This document shows positions 1 through 8,838 of a DNA stretch of 15,232 nucleotides, one piece after another. The first letter of the stretch is position 1, and every line of letters begins with the position of its first letter. The translations under genes and the position numbers were made by a program. Under the pieces are notes generated by a model. The model was not told the origin of the DNA. It searched no databases and worked only from the letters and a program-made list of their open reading frames with translations. Source of the stretch: Parachlorella kessleri (taxonomy: Eukaryota > Chlorophyta > Trebouxiophyceae > Chlorellales > Chlorellaceae); NCBI GenBank assembly GCA_001598975.1, contig BBXU01000378.1:1-15232 (forward strand), read 5' to 3'.

Positions 1-301
1 CCCCCCTCCCCCCTCCCCCGAGTTGACCAGGGGGTTGCCAGCTTGATCCAGCTGAGTTACACTTATCGGATGTCCCCTTACTCGAAGGAGGCCCGAGACG
101 GGGGGGGGGGGGGCGGATGCTAACGTCCCTGCACTCCCTAGCAAGTGGAGGAGGGGGTCAACACGTGCGTCTTCTCTGCCTGTCACACGCCGTACCTTTG
201 CCTGCCTGCCATGCATGCTTCACCTGCAAGCCTACCGGAAGCCTCCTCCACCTGGCCTACTGCCTTGCTGCCAACTAACCACCTTTGTGATGTTATTGCA
301 G
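1..301. other. Low-complexity left edge, no gene seen
   Basis: The first 19 bases are almost all C, and a run of 14 G lies at 100-113. No exon with convincing acceptor, donor and reading frame was found. From about 160 the sequence begins to resemble the stretch starting near 10740 (shared pieces such as the TTTGCCTGCCTGCCATG region), so the left boundary of the duplicated unit lies in this stretch. Confidence 0.5.
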
Positions 302-395
302 GCCTGGCGGGGCGCAAGCTTGCTGCCAGCTGTAAGCAGACCCGCAGGGGAGGCTGCCAGTCGGATGGGGGAACATGAAAGCCAGACGGCCTAGG
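302..395 (+). pseudogene. Relic of the 3' exon found intact at 10866-11022
   Basis: After an acceptor ending at 301, the sequence reads like the exon at 10866 (G CCT GGC GGG GCG CAA GCT TGC versus G CCT GAC GGG GGG CAA GCT TGC). It then hits an in-frame TAA at 333-335 where the other copy has a tyrosine codon. The middle is shortened by roughly 50-60 bases relative to the other copy. Both copies end in the shared block GGCCTAGGTAAG. This is a dead copy of the last exon of the gene upstream of B, or a non-coding exon whose donor (CTAG|GTAAG) is kept; the sequence does not decide between these. Confidence 0.5.
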
Positions 396-1295
396 TAAGA
401 AAGGGGCAGGGCCTTCTTGTGGTCTTGTAGGCGCGCACAGGCAAACGGGGTCTCCCAAGACCAGGGCTATAGCTGTAGCACCCTAGTGCCTGGCTTGAAG
501 GGCTGCCCCTCCTACCATATGATATGGGGTTTGTGCAGCCGGCTGCAAGCCTGACACGGCTGTAGCTGAAGCAAGGACCTAAAAGGGAGCTAAACCGCGT
601 AGCACTGGCAAAAGGCGGAAGCTACAAGTACTGGGAACTTCCCGGCACATGTGCACATGTATGGGCACATGTATGCGTGCTTGGCACTTTCGGCTGGTCC
701 TTGCTTAAGTAGTGAATAGTGCAAGCGAGCACTGGCAAGACAGGGAGCATTTTGCAACTGGGTCCTAGGAAGATCGCGCTGCTGTGAACTGCCAACTGCA
801 AAATGGGACGGTATGGGGGGATGCAAGCACGCATTTCGAAGCGCCACCAGCGTGCTGTACTTTTCCATACCGCGCTATACTCAATACCCCCTCTGCTCAA
901 TACCATGTCATACCTCCACTGTGAAGCCATATATTGTGCCCTTCCAGTGCCACACATAGCAGTTCTTGGGAGCCTGTCCCCTCGGCCCCAAAGTGAACCT
1001 ACTGCGCCCGTCAACCCCTCGCAGCCGCCGGCAGTTGGCAAGGAGGTTGACCGAGAACCCGTGCTTCACAGTCAGGCAGGTGCGCTCTCTCGCTTTCTCT
1101 CATGGTGCGAGTCAGCCCCAAGAGCGGCTGCGTTACATCCTGGTTTGCGGTCAAGCTTGTCGTGTGTACGAGCTCGAGCCACGATCCAGTTGCGGTATTG
1201 CGTGCCGTCTGTCCCTACCGTTCAGCCATCATGGCTGCCCATCACTTTGCGCAGTGAATACTCTCTACTGCTGGCTCTGCCTCGGCTCCCTGCAG
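396..1295 (+). promoter_or_regulatory. Upstream region of gene A, duplicated upstream of B
   Basis: No coding exon was recognised. From about 790 to 1200 the sequence aligns well with 11390-11810, including GGGACGGTATG, a CATACCTCCAC block followed by GAAGCCATA, the GGGAGCCTGTCCCC block and GTGTGTACGAGCTC. Small insertions and deletions of one or two bases separate the copies, which argues against long coding exons here. Three CACATGT repeats lie at about 645-675. The block is best read as promoter plus the start of the 5' UTR. Confidence 0.5.
928..935 (+). promoter_or_regulatory. Candidate TATA-like element of gene A
   Basis: CATATATT sits in a context conserved between the two copies (CATACCTCCAC then GAAGCCATA). 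The equivalent position upstream of gene B reads CATAAAT. Position, conservation and AT-richness in GC-rich surroundings are the only evidence; no start site can be seen. Confidence 0.25.
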
Positions 1296-1349
1296 GATAT
1301 ATTTCCAATTCAACGGGCGCTGACAACGATAGGGTTTGGGCGGCTCCAG
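1296..1349 (+). other. Conserved 54-base leader exon of gene A
   Basis: This segment is bounded by an acceptor (CTGCAG) and a donor (CAG|GTGAGC). Its counterpart at 11876-11929 has exactly the same length, acceptor and donor. Several differences between the copies fall at third positions of one reading frame (AGG/AGA, GTT/GTG, GCG/GCA), as if it were translated. Joined to the exon starting at 1735, that frame stops at TGA 1737-1739, overlapping the main ATG, so it cannot belong to the main protein and would be a 5' UTR exon. Confidence 0.5.
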
Positions 1350-1374
1350 GTGAGCTAAGGGCTGTAATATTAAG

Positions 1375-1396
1375 CAAGCCCCATTAATGGGGCTTG
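1375..1396. repeat. 22-base perfect palindrome in leader intron A
   Basis: The two 11-base arms (CAAGCCCCATT and its reverse complement) meet with no spacer. The palindrome lies about 25 bases inside the leader intron of gene A and is absent from the matching intron of gene B. Confidence 0.7.
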
Positions 1397-1517
1397 TTGG
1401 CAGTACAAAAGAGCCATCCAGGTGCACAGTTGCGCATGCTTGAGAGTGTAGCCGGTCGACAAGGCGCTCATGTATGGAGGGAGAAGGTTGTTGGACTTCA
1501 ATAGACAACTCTTTGCA

Positions 1518-1542
1518 GGCCCCAGCTGACGAGGCTGGGGCC
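1518..1542. repeat. Hairpin in leader intron A
   Basis: GGCCCCAGC and GCTGGGGCC form a perfect 9-base-pair stem around a 7-base loop. The matching stretch in copy B (about 12096-12118) does not keep the pairing. A third, imperfect inverted repeat lies at 1637-1685 (GTGCACCTTACGGTGTG against GCACACCATAAGGCAC). Confidence 0.6.
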
Positions 1543-1735
1543 CTCGGTTGGGCGGCTGCTGTGGCAATAGACAAACAACTGAAGGGAAGAATCAGGGTGA
1601 AGCTTGGGAGGTCAAGACCACCCCTCCTTGGTCTGCTGTGCACCTTACGGTGTGTGCTTGCTCTGTTGCACACCATAAGGCACACAACAAACTGTCGGCA
1701 AGGCTTAATTAAGTTTTCCTTCATGTTCCTGCAGA

Positions 1736-4700
1736 ATGACGTCTCCCCGGGCACTAGTACTGGTGCCGCTGCTCGTCCTGGCTTGTCTGCTGTCGCCAAG
1801 CAAGGCTGCTGACACTGGTAAACTAAGTACCTGACACTGCTGCGTCGCCTAATCTTGACAACTGAGGGATACATGCACATGCTTCCTGGCCTGCGCTCCT
1901 GCCTAATGTGCCTTGGCACTTGAGTGGCTAGAGCACCTTGAGGGCAGGTTGCTGCCAGGCCAGCCTTGCTGCATGCCATCTACTGTATGCATGCCATCCT
2001 TTCGTGCTGCAGTAAGCCTGCAAAACTTTTTACTGACGTCAGCTTCACCTCCTCCCTGCAGTTATTTCTGAGTCTGGCCTTGTCGGATCTGAGGGCAGGC
2101 GCAGCCTTCTCACCAAACCGGAGGACACGGGCAATCCGTATGAGGCCATCCCATGCCCAGATGGCGAGTCCTGTGTGTGTTACGACCCCACCTGGTACTG
2201 CGACACCTTATTAGCCCCTCCCAAATTCGAAACGACACTACCAGGTCAGCCAGGTGGGATCGTGACTGATGCCACACCTCAGCAAGCCCGCTGCGAGGGT
2301 GGCTTCTACCGCAAGCAGTGTGGTGACTGCTCCCTCGTCTTGCGGAAGAAGCAGTGCGTAAAGACCCCCAAAGAGAAAGATGCCAAGGACAGGGGCATTA
2401 CCGCGGGCAGGATCCTCCACGGCTCACCCGCGGTGACTCTGGCAAGCAAGGACTGCCTGGACGAGGAGTACATCTCAGTCAAGTGTGGGACCACTGGAGG
2501 AGGTAAGCGGGGAGGGCGGCGTGGGTCAACAGTGTTCAGGGATAGTTTGCCTCTAGAAGTCGCTGGCCCCCTCCCAGCAGCAGGCCACAGTGTCAGCACG
2601 CCTCCCCCAGCGGCGTCGCAGTCGAAGAGCAGATTGCTTGGAATTTCTGTCCACTCAGCCACTCCTCACAAGCATAAGCTTCCTTCACTAAACTGCTACC
2701 CATGCACATGATGGCTACTTACCTCGACCTCAGCACTGCTGTTTACTTTGTGCTCCAGGGAACGATCCCATCATCACCGGGTTTGACATGCGCAAGTAAG
2801 TATGGTCCAGACTGGCATCCCCAAGATAAGAGTACCTCGTGGTCTGCCATGACCTGCTTACTTAATCTTTCTCAAGGCGTGGTTGGTCTCCCGTGCCAGT
2901 CAAGTACCGGCATTGACTGAGGATCTGAGTTCAATGGACTCGCACATATGGACCTTGGAGACAATGGGCAGGCATTGCTCTGAAGCACCCTTAAAGTATG
3001 TAAGTTGTAACTCACACACTTGCCTGGGTACCGGAGTAACACACATCTGTGATCCAACTCTCTTTTACGGTGTGGTTGTGCAGGTTCCACTTCAACGATG
3101 TGGGCAACTTCACCCTTCTCTCCGATGCCGAGGGCTACCTGGTGGGTGCACCTTGATTTTGCCACCTGCTGTTGGAGTGCCTCCGTGCTTCCTAAAACAA
3201 ATCTTTGATACCTTGCTCATTTACCCCTTGCGGACCTGCTGTGCATGTTTGTTACTGCCGGCTGCGATTTTGCCTGCCTGCCATTGGCTGATGAGGTCAC
3301 GATTGTAGTATGCTGACTTGGGGGCCTGCCTTTGTCAGGAGCTGTCTAGGGCCTGCGTGCCCAGTTCTGTTAGATATCAACTGTCATAGCTTGCTGAAGT
3401 TCCGGTATTCTACAGCTGGCAACCCTCTGTGCACTTAGGTGTGTTGAGTTGGTCAATCATTGTGTGTATCTCTTGATTATTACCTGACCTGCAGCTGAGC
3501 TTTTGCTCACCTTCTGCAGATTTTACAGGTGGGGGTGCACGAGCCCACCAGTCTGTTGATCAGTGTTAACCTAGACTCCGTCAAACTGCCTGTTGCAGCT
3601 GGAGGCCACCTTTGTGGGCGTGGGCCCTATCGAGGACGTGCCCAAGGAGACCAGCTGGACCAGCGAAGTACGCATCTACAACCCCAAAGGTAGGCTCAGT
3701 GGTCCAGATCAGTCCTCAGCAATTGGAACAGCGACGTGTTTGACACAGGTTGTGGTTGCTGGCTCTCCCGCCTGTCGTGCGTTGTGCCCTTTGTGGGCGT
3801 GTGCCTGTACGCCATTGTGGCATATCCTAGCTGGTGCGCTGCCCCGCAGTCACAATAGCTATGGCTCGCTGCCTGTTGCGCTGGCCTGCAGGCGACAAGA
3901 TCACCTGCCACCTTCCACGCATCATTCCCAACACCTCCACCATTGAAGGTGAATCCAAGGAAGCCCAACAGCTGGGCTGCTGCACCGTGTAGTTAATCGC
4001 CAAGACGCTGTTGCTGGGTTCCTCCTAGTTGGAAACCTCTTTAGTGCTGTATATGGACTCTCGCCTGTTGTTCAGGTTGTGTGCATGGCAACGCTATATC
4101 ACTGCCAGCAGTCCTCACAAGACCTAGTCCACAGGACTAAACCACCAGAGCAAAACTGGATCCAGCCCTGTCAGTACAGTTACCCCTACCTCCCCTCTGT
4201 TCGTATGGTCTGCCACCATCAACAGAAACATAGCCCAGCGCCCGTGAGGAAAGCTAGGCTATACTTTTAGCCTGTCAGATACCATGCTAGCAGCGCTGTC
4301 ATTACAGATGTGTCGTACTTGCTATGCCATGGCCACCCGCCTGTGCTCCCTGGCTGCAGTGAGTGCCCAGGCTGCTGGCTCCTCCAAGGCAATGCCCATG
4401 ACGCCCTTCCACCGCACCAGCGTCCAGTTCCAAGACATGTCAGCAAGCGCTGGTAAGGCGGCTTTATGGGGCGGCAGGAGCAGCGTCCTGCAAGCTTGTA
4501 AAACCCAATAGTGGTGTTCAAACCCAGGCAGGCATGGCTGCATTGCAGGGTGGGTAGATGTGGAAGTCTTAAGTGCTCCAGCAGGAACCTGTTCTGAGGG
4601 CATCCCTGTAGGAAAGGTAGCTGTGCCAGTGGTATATTAGGAGAAGGATTGGTGGCATGCTGTTTTGCTACATTCATCAGGGCCCTGTCGAGTGCAGGCA

Positions 4701-5689
4701 CCCCCATATTTCCAGCTCCTTTTCTACCTGGCCTTGTGCCTTGCAGTGCTGTCCGAGGGCCCCAACCCGGTGGTCATCGGCTGCCACGTGGCGCTGCCCA
4801 AGCTGGAGGTGACGGTGTACCAGGTGTCAGGCTGGGAGCAGGCCAGCCGCTTCGAGTCCGAGAAGTGGGCGGCACCCTACACCTGGTGAGCCCCCCCCCC
4901 CCCCCCCCCCTCCTTCAAGCATGGTTCCAGGATAGGGAGTTGGACCTAGGAGCTGTTTGGCTGGCCTGCTTGATGGTGAGGCCCTTGGTACAGTTCATGC
5001 CCACCCCGCCGCCTGTACAGAGCCAAAAGGTCTGCAGAACTTGGTGAAAGCGCAGGCAGCACCCATGACAGCAATGTCATTACGACACTCCAGCCTGTGC
5101 ATGGTGGGCACAAGGGCACCCCTGGCTACGTACTTGCTAATGCTGCCCTATCCTGGCTCAGAGAGTGCCTGCATGCCACCTGCACGCAGGCTGAACTTTG
5201 ATGTGAAGCTGCTGAAGCCACTATCCCTGCCTGTCATGGGCATCCTTGGTGAGTGCTGACTGCAGCAGCAGCTGTGCCCAGAATGCTGGGAAGCCTGGCA
5301 GCCCAGTTGTTAGCACATGGAAAGGGTATCTAGCTAAATCTTACTTAAACCTGCCCAAACCAGCACCTCCTGCGCTTGCCTGCCACGTGTGCATAGTTGG
5401 TTGCTATTTTACCTGCTCTTGCTTTGCTGCTGCTCGTTAGGCTCACAGTGGTTCTCAATGGCCCGGCGCTTGCTCTGCAGGTGCCACCTACCCAGTGACT
5501 CCTCAGGACCAGGCAGCTCTCGACGCAAACTCCGAAACCGCCAAGGTCCTCAGGGCCAATGTTGCGACCGACCCCGTGGCCATGCGCGAACTGGAGGACA
5601 CTGCGTCTGCTCCTGGCAAGGCTCGCCGCCTGTTCAGCGCTGACATGTTCCCCCTGGCGGCCACCTTCAAGGGCATGCAGCTGCCCTGA
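1736..5689 (+). CDS. Secreted root-cap / VWD-like protein, copy A (10 exons)
   Basis: Exons: 1736-1817, 2062-2502, 2759-2795, 3084-3141, 3599-3689, 3892-3948, 4360-4452, 4747-4885, 5190-5248, 5481-5689 (TGA 5687-5689). All introns are GT-AG; the joined length of 1266 bases gives 421 residues. Residues 1-25 form a signal peptide (LVLVPLLVLACLL core, likely cut near SKA|AD). Exon 2 (29-174) holds ten cysteines. Residues 175-236 (NDPIITGFD, FHFNDVGNFTLLSD, LEATFVG) resemble the plant root-cap motifs of the form FYFHGK..DFCLLSD..HFIG. The C-terminal part has MGILGATYP near 349-357, like plant GVLGQTY. Sequons occur at N195 and N250. The family match comes from remembered motifs, not a search. The protein is probably extracellular; its function is unknown. 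The ATG at 1736 is chosen because it begins the signal peptide in both copies. Confidence 0.82.
2062..2502 (+). other. Exon 2 of gene A: ten-cysteine N-terminal module
   Basis: This exon encodes about 147 residues with ten cysteines. The first four follow the pattern C-x5-C-x-C-x6-C, then come four more around CEGGFYRKQCGDC and KKQC, then a pair at the end (C-x9-C). Exon 2 of gene B keeps all ten cysteines in the same order with different spacings. The exon starts with RRSLL shared by both copies and ends in a shared TGGG. The pattern suggests a disulfide-bonded extracellular domain; I do not recognise it as a named domain. Confidence 0.7.
4886..5189 (+). other. Intron 8 of gene A with a run of 20 C
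   Basis: The donor GTGAG is followed immediately by 20 consecutive C (4891-4910), so the run begins at intron position 6. The acceptor CACGCAG precedes exon 9. The start of the matching intron in copy B (from 15209) has GTGAGCGCCGCG and no run in the visible part. Confidence 0.75.
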
Positions 5690-6395
5690 AGCAGAGCCAA
5701 GGTGACAAGCTTGGCATGGTGAGAAAGGCTTGGTGTACAGTCATACGCTCTAAAATGGGTGCATGGAGAGGAGCAGATGCTGAGTGATGCCTTGCTGTAC
5801 AGGCTGTGGTGATAATGGGCCGTGCAACTGCGAGCCAAACAGTCTTAACGCATCAGACAGGTGCCAGGGAAGCGGTACTGAGGTGTGATACTCTTGAGCA
5901 GCTAGTGCTGCATGTGGGCTGTGCAAATGCCGCCCCTTCTGATTTACTTTCGGTAGCTGATTTGCTGTCGACGCCGTACTCTTCCTGTTGTCCCCCTTAC
6001 TAGGAAGGAGGTATTCCCCCTACTTAGTCGTGCACCTCTGCAGAGCTGTGTTCATCAACCTGCCCAGAGTGTGGCCCGTCCTTTTGTACATAGTTGACCT
6101 ACCTGCCTTTCTCTACTGGTGCGATCTGGACTACGTGGCATGGGGACCCACATATAACCAGTTGATGTATGGTTGGGCCGTTTGTAGTGAGTCTGAGAGT
6201 TTGATACTGGCAAGTGCCACACGGTGTGCCCCCCACTGACTGCTTCCGTGCGCTCATGCTTGGCGCTCCGCTGCATTGCTGTTTGCAGAAGGATTACTAA
6301 GCCTAAGACGCTATTTTCGTTTGTGTGTTTGTGCTGTGCACTGATCAGCCCAGGTGGCCTGAATTGCAGAACTGTTATCATTGCTAGGGCCCCCT

Positions 6396-6485
6396 TATAC
6401 CACCCCCACCCCCCTCACACACACATACCATCTTCTCACACATACACAACCCACCACCACCACCCATCCACTCCCAACCCCACCG
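6396..6485. repeat. CA/CCA-rich low-complexity tract
   Basis: The + strand is almost free of G across this stretch and is built from CCACCC, CACACACA and CACCACCACC pieces. It is interrupted rather than a pure microsatellite. Confidence 0.7.
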
Positions 6486-6623
6486 GTGACATCCCACACT
6501 CGTACGATGGCCGACCACTCCTGCAACCAACCCTGATCCGCTCATCCCCTTTCTCACACACTTACTCTGTTTCCCGTTTTCACCACCTCGAGTGTGCTAA
6601 GTCCCTTATTGTATTAGTTCGTA

Positions 6624-6628
6624 TGTAA
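6624..6628 (+). terminator. TGTAA, candidate poly(A) signal for gene A
   Basis: This is the first TGTAA downstream of the gene A stop codon. TGTAA is the standard polyadenylation signal in Chlamydomonas and relatives. The distance of about 935 bases is long, so another signal may be used. Confidence 0.3.
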
Positions 6629-8838
6629 GAGTGAGAGATGAATTGGGAGCAGGTTTAATGAGAGGCTTGATACCGGAGGTGAATTGGGGGGGCATCCATT
6701 GCAGCCATGAGGCTATGACCTATCATCTGAACAGAGCTGCCCCATTCTCGTTACAACAATATTCAACATGCATTCCGCGCTGCACCAAACACTGGCTGCA
6801 TTGAGCATACCTGTCATTCCTGTACAGACAGGCTGCGCTAGTGCTGCAGTCGTCCGCACACTTCGGCGCCGGCATTTGCACAACATCAGGCACGGCAGCG
6901 GTGCTGAGTAGTAGTCGGTGCAGCCCTCAGAGGGCAACTGATCAGATCCTTCATGAAACACAGCTGGCACTGCTTGCCACCCTAAGAAAATCAATGGTCC
7001 ACCCGGAGCGCACCTTTTATCCAGCCCTGTCACCGAGTCACAGCTACCTATCCCCTATACTCAATGCACGTCCCCGCAACAAGCTGGTGCACCACCGCCA
7101 GGCCTGCCTGTGAGACGCTGCTCTCCCCAGCCTGCCGCTGGTGGCACTAAACTCTCAAGGCTCACAGTGGGAATATCCAGCCCTGTCAGTCTACAACCCA
7201 CCTCTTGCACCCTGTTCGCACTGCCTGCCACCCATGCTAATCACAGTGGGAGGACGGGCCTGCTGCCTGGGACGGTACAGTGAAGAGGAGAGGGCTGTCC
7301 CCGTGGCTGATCCTGGCCAGAGCTGTCAGAGAATCCTCGTTGCTCTGCTGCTCCTTTGCAGTGGACTGCTGTGCTGGGTTCGTTGAGGCAGGTGTCTACG
7401 AGGGCTATATGGGCAACGGCGCACCGCCCACACTCCCCAGCCGTGCGTGCTAGTGTTGCCACAGCAACGCGCCTCGCCGCCCGGGCACAAGGTGTACCAA
7501 GCTCCCTGTGGGGAACTCTCGGCAACTTCCGGCCAGCGGCTTGCTGTCGCAGAGGCAGGGCCCTCCTCAAGTGGCCCTTTTCCTCCCTCCATTGGTACAG
7601 CCCAGGCAACAGGCCCCGCTCCGGCTCTGAGCTGCGGTATACGCAGTAGCAGCAGCATGTCCAAAGTAACACGCTGCTCTACCCGGGCTTCTGCTGGTGG
7701 TACTGCCGATGACGCCAGAGGAGGGTCGGCCTGGGCTTTACGGCGGTGGCGTAGGTTGTATTGAGAAGTTACTTGCCACACTGCCGGTCACGGCTGCTAC
7801 TGGCCTTGCCTGTTGGCAACTGCCGCTGCAACGTCAGCTGCTGCTGCTCTGAAGTGGCCAAGGGCTACGCTCAAGGCCAACTCTTGCCCGATTCTCCTGC
7901 TCCACCAGTCAAGCGCGCCACAGCTGGTGGTGCGCAGCCAAGGGACGTAACTACTCAAGTGCAGTCGCTACAAGGCTAGCGACTGCAAAGAGCCCCTAAG
8001 CCGTAAGTAGACCAGCAGGTATTCTTGCCAGGCACGTCATGAACCTTCACAGCGCCTTGGGAGGTGCAGCACTCCTGATGACAGGACGTGCCTGAGCCCC
8101 TGAGGTGCCTGGGCATAAGCCCTCGCTGCTACCATCTATTTATACCTGTAGTGACCGATCAGCAGCTAAGTACTCAGCTGAGCTCAGCAGTGACCATTGT
8201 GAGGAGAATCTCATGCCACAATTTGTTTGCCGCCGGCGCCCAGAAACTAACCCTTCGTAAGGAAATTTTTCCAGACCTCGTACACGGCATACCATCGCCC
8301 TGTCAACAATTTTGTTGCTGCAGCAGGAAGGTGATGCAACATGTTCTGCAGTCTGGCTGCCAGTCTGGCTGCGGAAGATGCCATTGATGCCATTGATGGC
8401 TGATCAGTGCTTCCCAGTTGGTTTAAAAAACTGCTACAGGTAGCTGTGATTGGGTGCATCTTCTGTCCCACCGCTGTTGTGTGGCTTGGGTAGTGGTGGC
8501 AGTTCCCCGGTTTCGGATCCCCCCTCACTTCAAGTGGACTGACCTGGTTGCAGGCAGGTTGTGCTGCTCGGCGGATATTGGATATCAGACGTATGTCGGC
8601 AGCCTTACAGGGCGCAGCAGGCCTTGCTGCTGACAGGGCAGGAAGATGTTTATGACGTTATATTGGGCCCAGCTGCCTTACAAGCCACACCCATGAGTGT
8701 GGCTTGGGTGCTACATATTGCTGCACAAGTGAGTGTATTTGCTGCCTTGGTGCCACGATTGTGTTCAGGGTCTGGGACCAAATGCAGATGTTGCAACGAG
8801 CGGTAGCATGAGAGTCTAAACTGGTCATGGTGATGCAG
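6629..8838. other. Stretch without a recognised gene
   Basis: One + strand frame is open in three successive blocks (about 6841-7113, 7114-7386 and 7387-7764), each ended by TGA, and another frame is open to 7979. None of the translations resembles a family I know, and no convincing exon chain links them. Short direct repeats occur near 8350-8400 (CAGTCTGGCTG twice, GATGCCATT in tandem). A weak frame after an acceptor at 8557 (VVLLGGYWISD) might be a worn N-terminal exon of the Nudix relic that follows. Confidence 0.4.

Larger units (their letters stand above)
160..5689 (+). repeat. Tandem duplication unit, copy 1 (approximate limits)
   Basis: This stretch matches about 10740-15232 in order and orientation. 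Both contain a relic or 3' exon, an upstream block, a 54-base leader exon, and the root-cap-like gene. Matching points are 302/10866, 1296/11876, 1736/12324 and 4747/15070, giving a spacing of 10.3-10.6 kb. Introns have drifted in length and sequence and keep similarity mainly near splice sites, while exons are strongly conserved, so the duplication is not recent. The left limit is approximate. The right limit cannot be set, because copy 2 runs off the window. Confidence 0.75.
5690..6628 (+). other. Probable 3' UTR of gene A
   Basis: No TGTAA occurs between the stop codon and 6624, so if the usual chlorophyte signal is used the 3' UTR would be more than 900 bases. No reading frame here looks like coding sequence. 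The stretch contains a CA-rich tract near its end. Confidence 0.35.

Noticed and set aside
640..680. CACATGT repeats as a CRISPR-like or satellite array
   Set aside because: There are only three short copies with uneven spacing, which is simple local repetition.
803..1387. Long plus ORF of 194 codons upstream of gene A, and the similar one at 11457-11903
   Set aside because: The two copies differ by frame-breaking one-base indels across most of the length, so it is better read as duplicated promoter and 5' UTR. Only the 54-base exon looks frame-conserved.
1723..1812. Alternative start ATG at 1723 for gene A
   Set aside because: It is in another frame from the signal peptide, and the same position in copy B runs at once into a stop.
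1242..1979. Minus-strand ORF of 245 codons
   Set aside because: It covers the leader exon, a hairpin-rich intron and the signal-peptide exon of gene A on the other strand, and its product resembles nothing known.
7326..7781. Minus-strand ORF of 151 codons
   Set aside because: It overlaps equally open + frames in GC-rich sequence, has no family features and shows no exon context.
8500..8530. Possible tRNA B-box-like sequence (GGTTTCGGATCC)
   Set aside because: No matching A box, acceptor stem or cloverleaf could be drawn around it.
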